From Lysinibacillus sp. (GTDB taxonomy: Bacteria > Bacillota > Bacilli > Bacillales_A > Planococcaceae), in the NCBI GenBank assembly GCA_012735355.1, contig JAAYHP010000509.1:1-5236 (forward strand): 5,236 bases of DNA, given 5' to 3'. The position numbers were made by a program, and so were the translations under genes. The notes under the pieces were generated by a model. That model was not told the DNA's origin, did not search any database, and worked only from the letters and a program-made list of their open reading frames with translations. This document shows positions 5,113 to 5,236 of the stretch, piece by piece; the first letter of the stretch is position 1, and every line of letters begins with the position of its first letter.

Positions 5113-5236
5113 AAGAGGTTGGGACATATAGCTAATTTAATTAAGAATCAGTGAAGAAGCATAGTAAAAAAATGATATGCAACGAAAATTGATTGGAGTG
5201 ACGGGGCGACTCCAACGGGAACAGCCCGAAACTCGA
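5113..5236 (+). repeat. Right copy of the dispersed inverted repeat, with GC-rich core (partial element)
   Basis: The outer arm 5113-5189 begins AAGAGGTTGGGACATATAGC and is the inverted partner of positions 1-78 (76 identical bases, one substitution, one 1-base gap). It then passes into a GC-rich core, about 61% G+C over 5193-5236, far above the flanking DNA. The core reads GGAGTGACGGGGCGACTCC and continues to the window edge. From memory, similar gcgactcc...cgggaacagc cores lie between genes in many Bacillales. The element is therefore probably a non-coding dispersed repeat, perhaps MITE-like, whose far end lies beyond 5236. Confidence 0.85.
5193..5228 (+). other. Two consecutive hairpins in the repeat core
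   Basis: TTGGAGT (5193-5199) pairs with ACTCCAA (5209-5215) across the 9-nt loop GACGGGGCG. CGGG (5216-5219) then pairs with CCCG (5225-5228) across AACAG. The two stems are directly adjacent. No T-run follows inside the window, so this is not a visible intrinsic terminator of glyA, although the full element beyond the edge could end transcription. Confidence 0.5.

Noticed and set aside
1..5236. Insertion sequence or composite transposon bounded by the inverted repeats
   Set aside because: No transposase or integrase is encoded. The enclosed genes include housekeeping rpiB and glyA. The repeats continue beyond the window, so target-site duplications cannot be judged.

Overview
The window is AT-rich DNA, most likely from a Bacillota genome of the order Bacillales. 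The best guess is a Lysinibacillus-, Ureibacillus- or Solibacillus-like member of the Planococcaceae/Caryophanaceae. This rests on strong AGGAGG-type Shine-Dalgarno sites, A/T-ending codons, lipobox lipoproteins, and the gene order rpiB - ywlG - glyA, which is the Bacillus subtilis ywlF-ywlG-glyA order. No RNA gene, transposase, CRISPR array or prophage gene is visible.

Layout: (1) Positions 1-78 hold one copy of a repeat. A nearly identical copy lies in inverted orientation at 5113-5189 and continues into a GC-rich, hairpin-forming core that runs off the right end. (2) On the minus strand, 2272 down to 126, is a tightly coupled two-gene operon (TAATG overlap) for two secreted lipoproteins. 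The first is about 207 aa, with one beta-rich domain and a long acidic tail. The second is 507 aa and is built as an internal duplication, each half carrying an Ig-like module followed by an IPT/TIG-like module. A near-consensus sigma-A promoter (TTGACA, 16 bp, TATAAT) drives it. (3) A divergent, very AT-rich intergenic region of about 420 bp follows (2279-2699). (4) On the plus strand are rpiB (ribose-5-phosphate isomerase B), ywlG (UPF0340/DUF436, unknown function) and, after a 127-bp gap with its own candidate promoter and an 8-bp inverted repeat, glyA (serine hydroxymethyltransferase).

Functionally, the plus-strand genes are core metabolism. RpiB interconverts ribulose-5-P and ribose-5-P, feeding nucleotide synthesis. 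GlyA makes glycine and 5,10-methylene-THF from serine, feeding purine and thymidylate synthesis. YwlG is a conserved passenger between them. The minus-strand lipoproteins are accessory surface proteins of unknown role and sit where B. subtilis has ywlE and the rest of the ywl cluster.

The main points of interest are: the 57-bp perfect (about 78-bp overall) inverted repeat bracketing the whole 5.1-kb block, with each copy sense-oriented just downstream of a transcription unit; a His-to-Leu change at a conserved RpiB active-site position; and the paired lipoproteins with shared and duplicated modules. I see no evidence for a complete new defence or mobile system inside the window.
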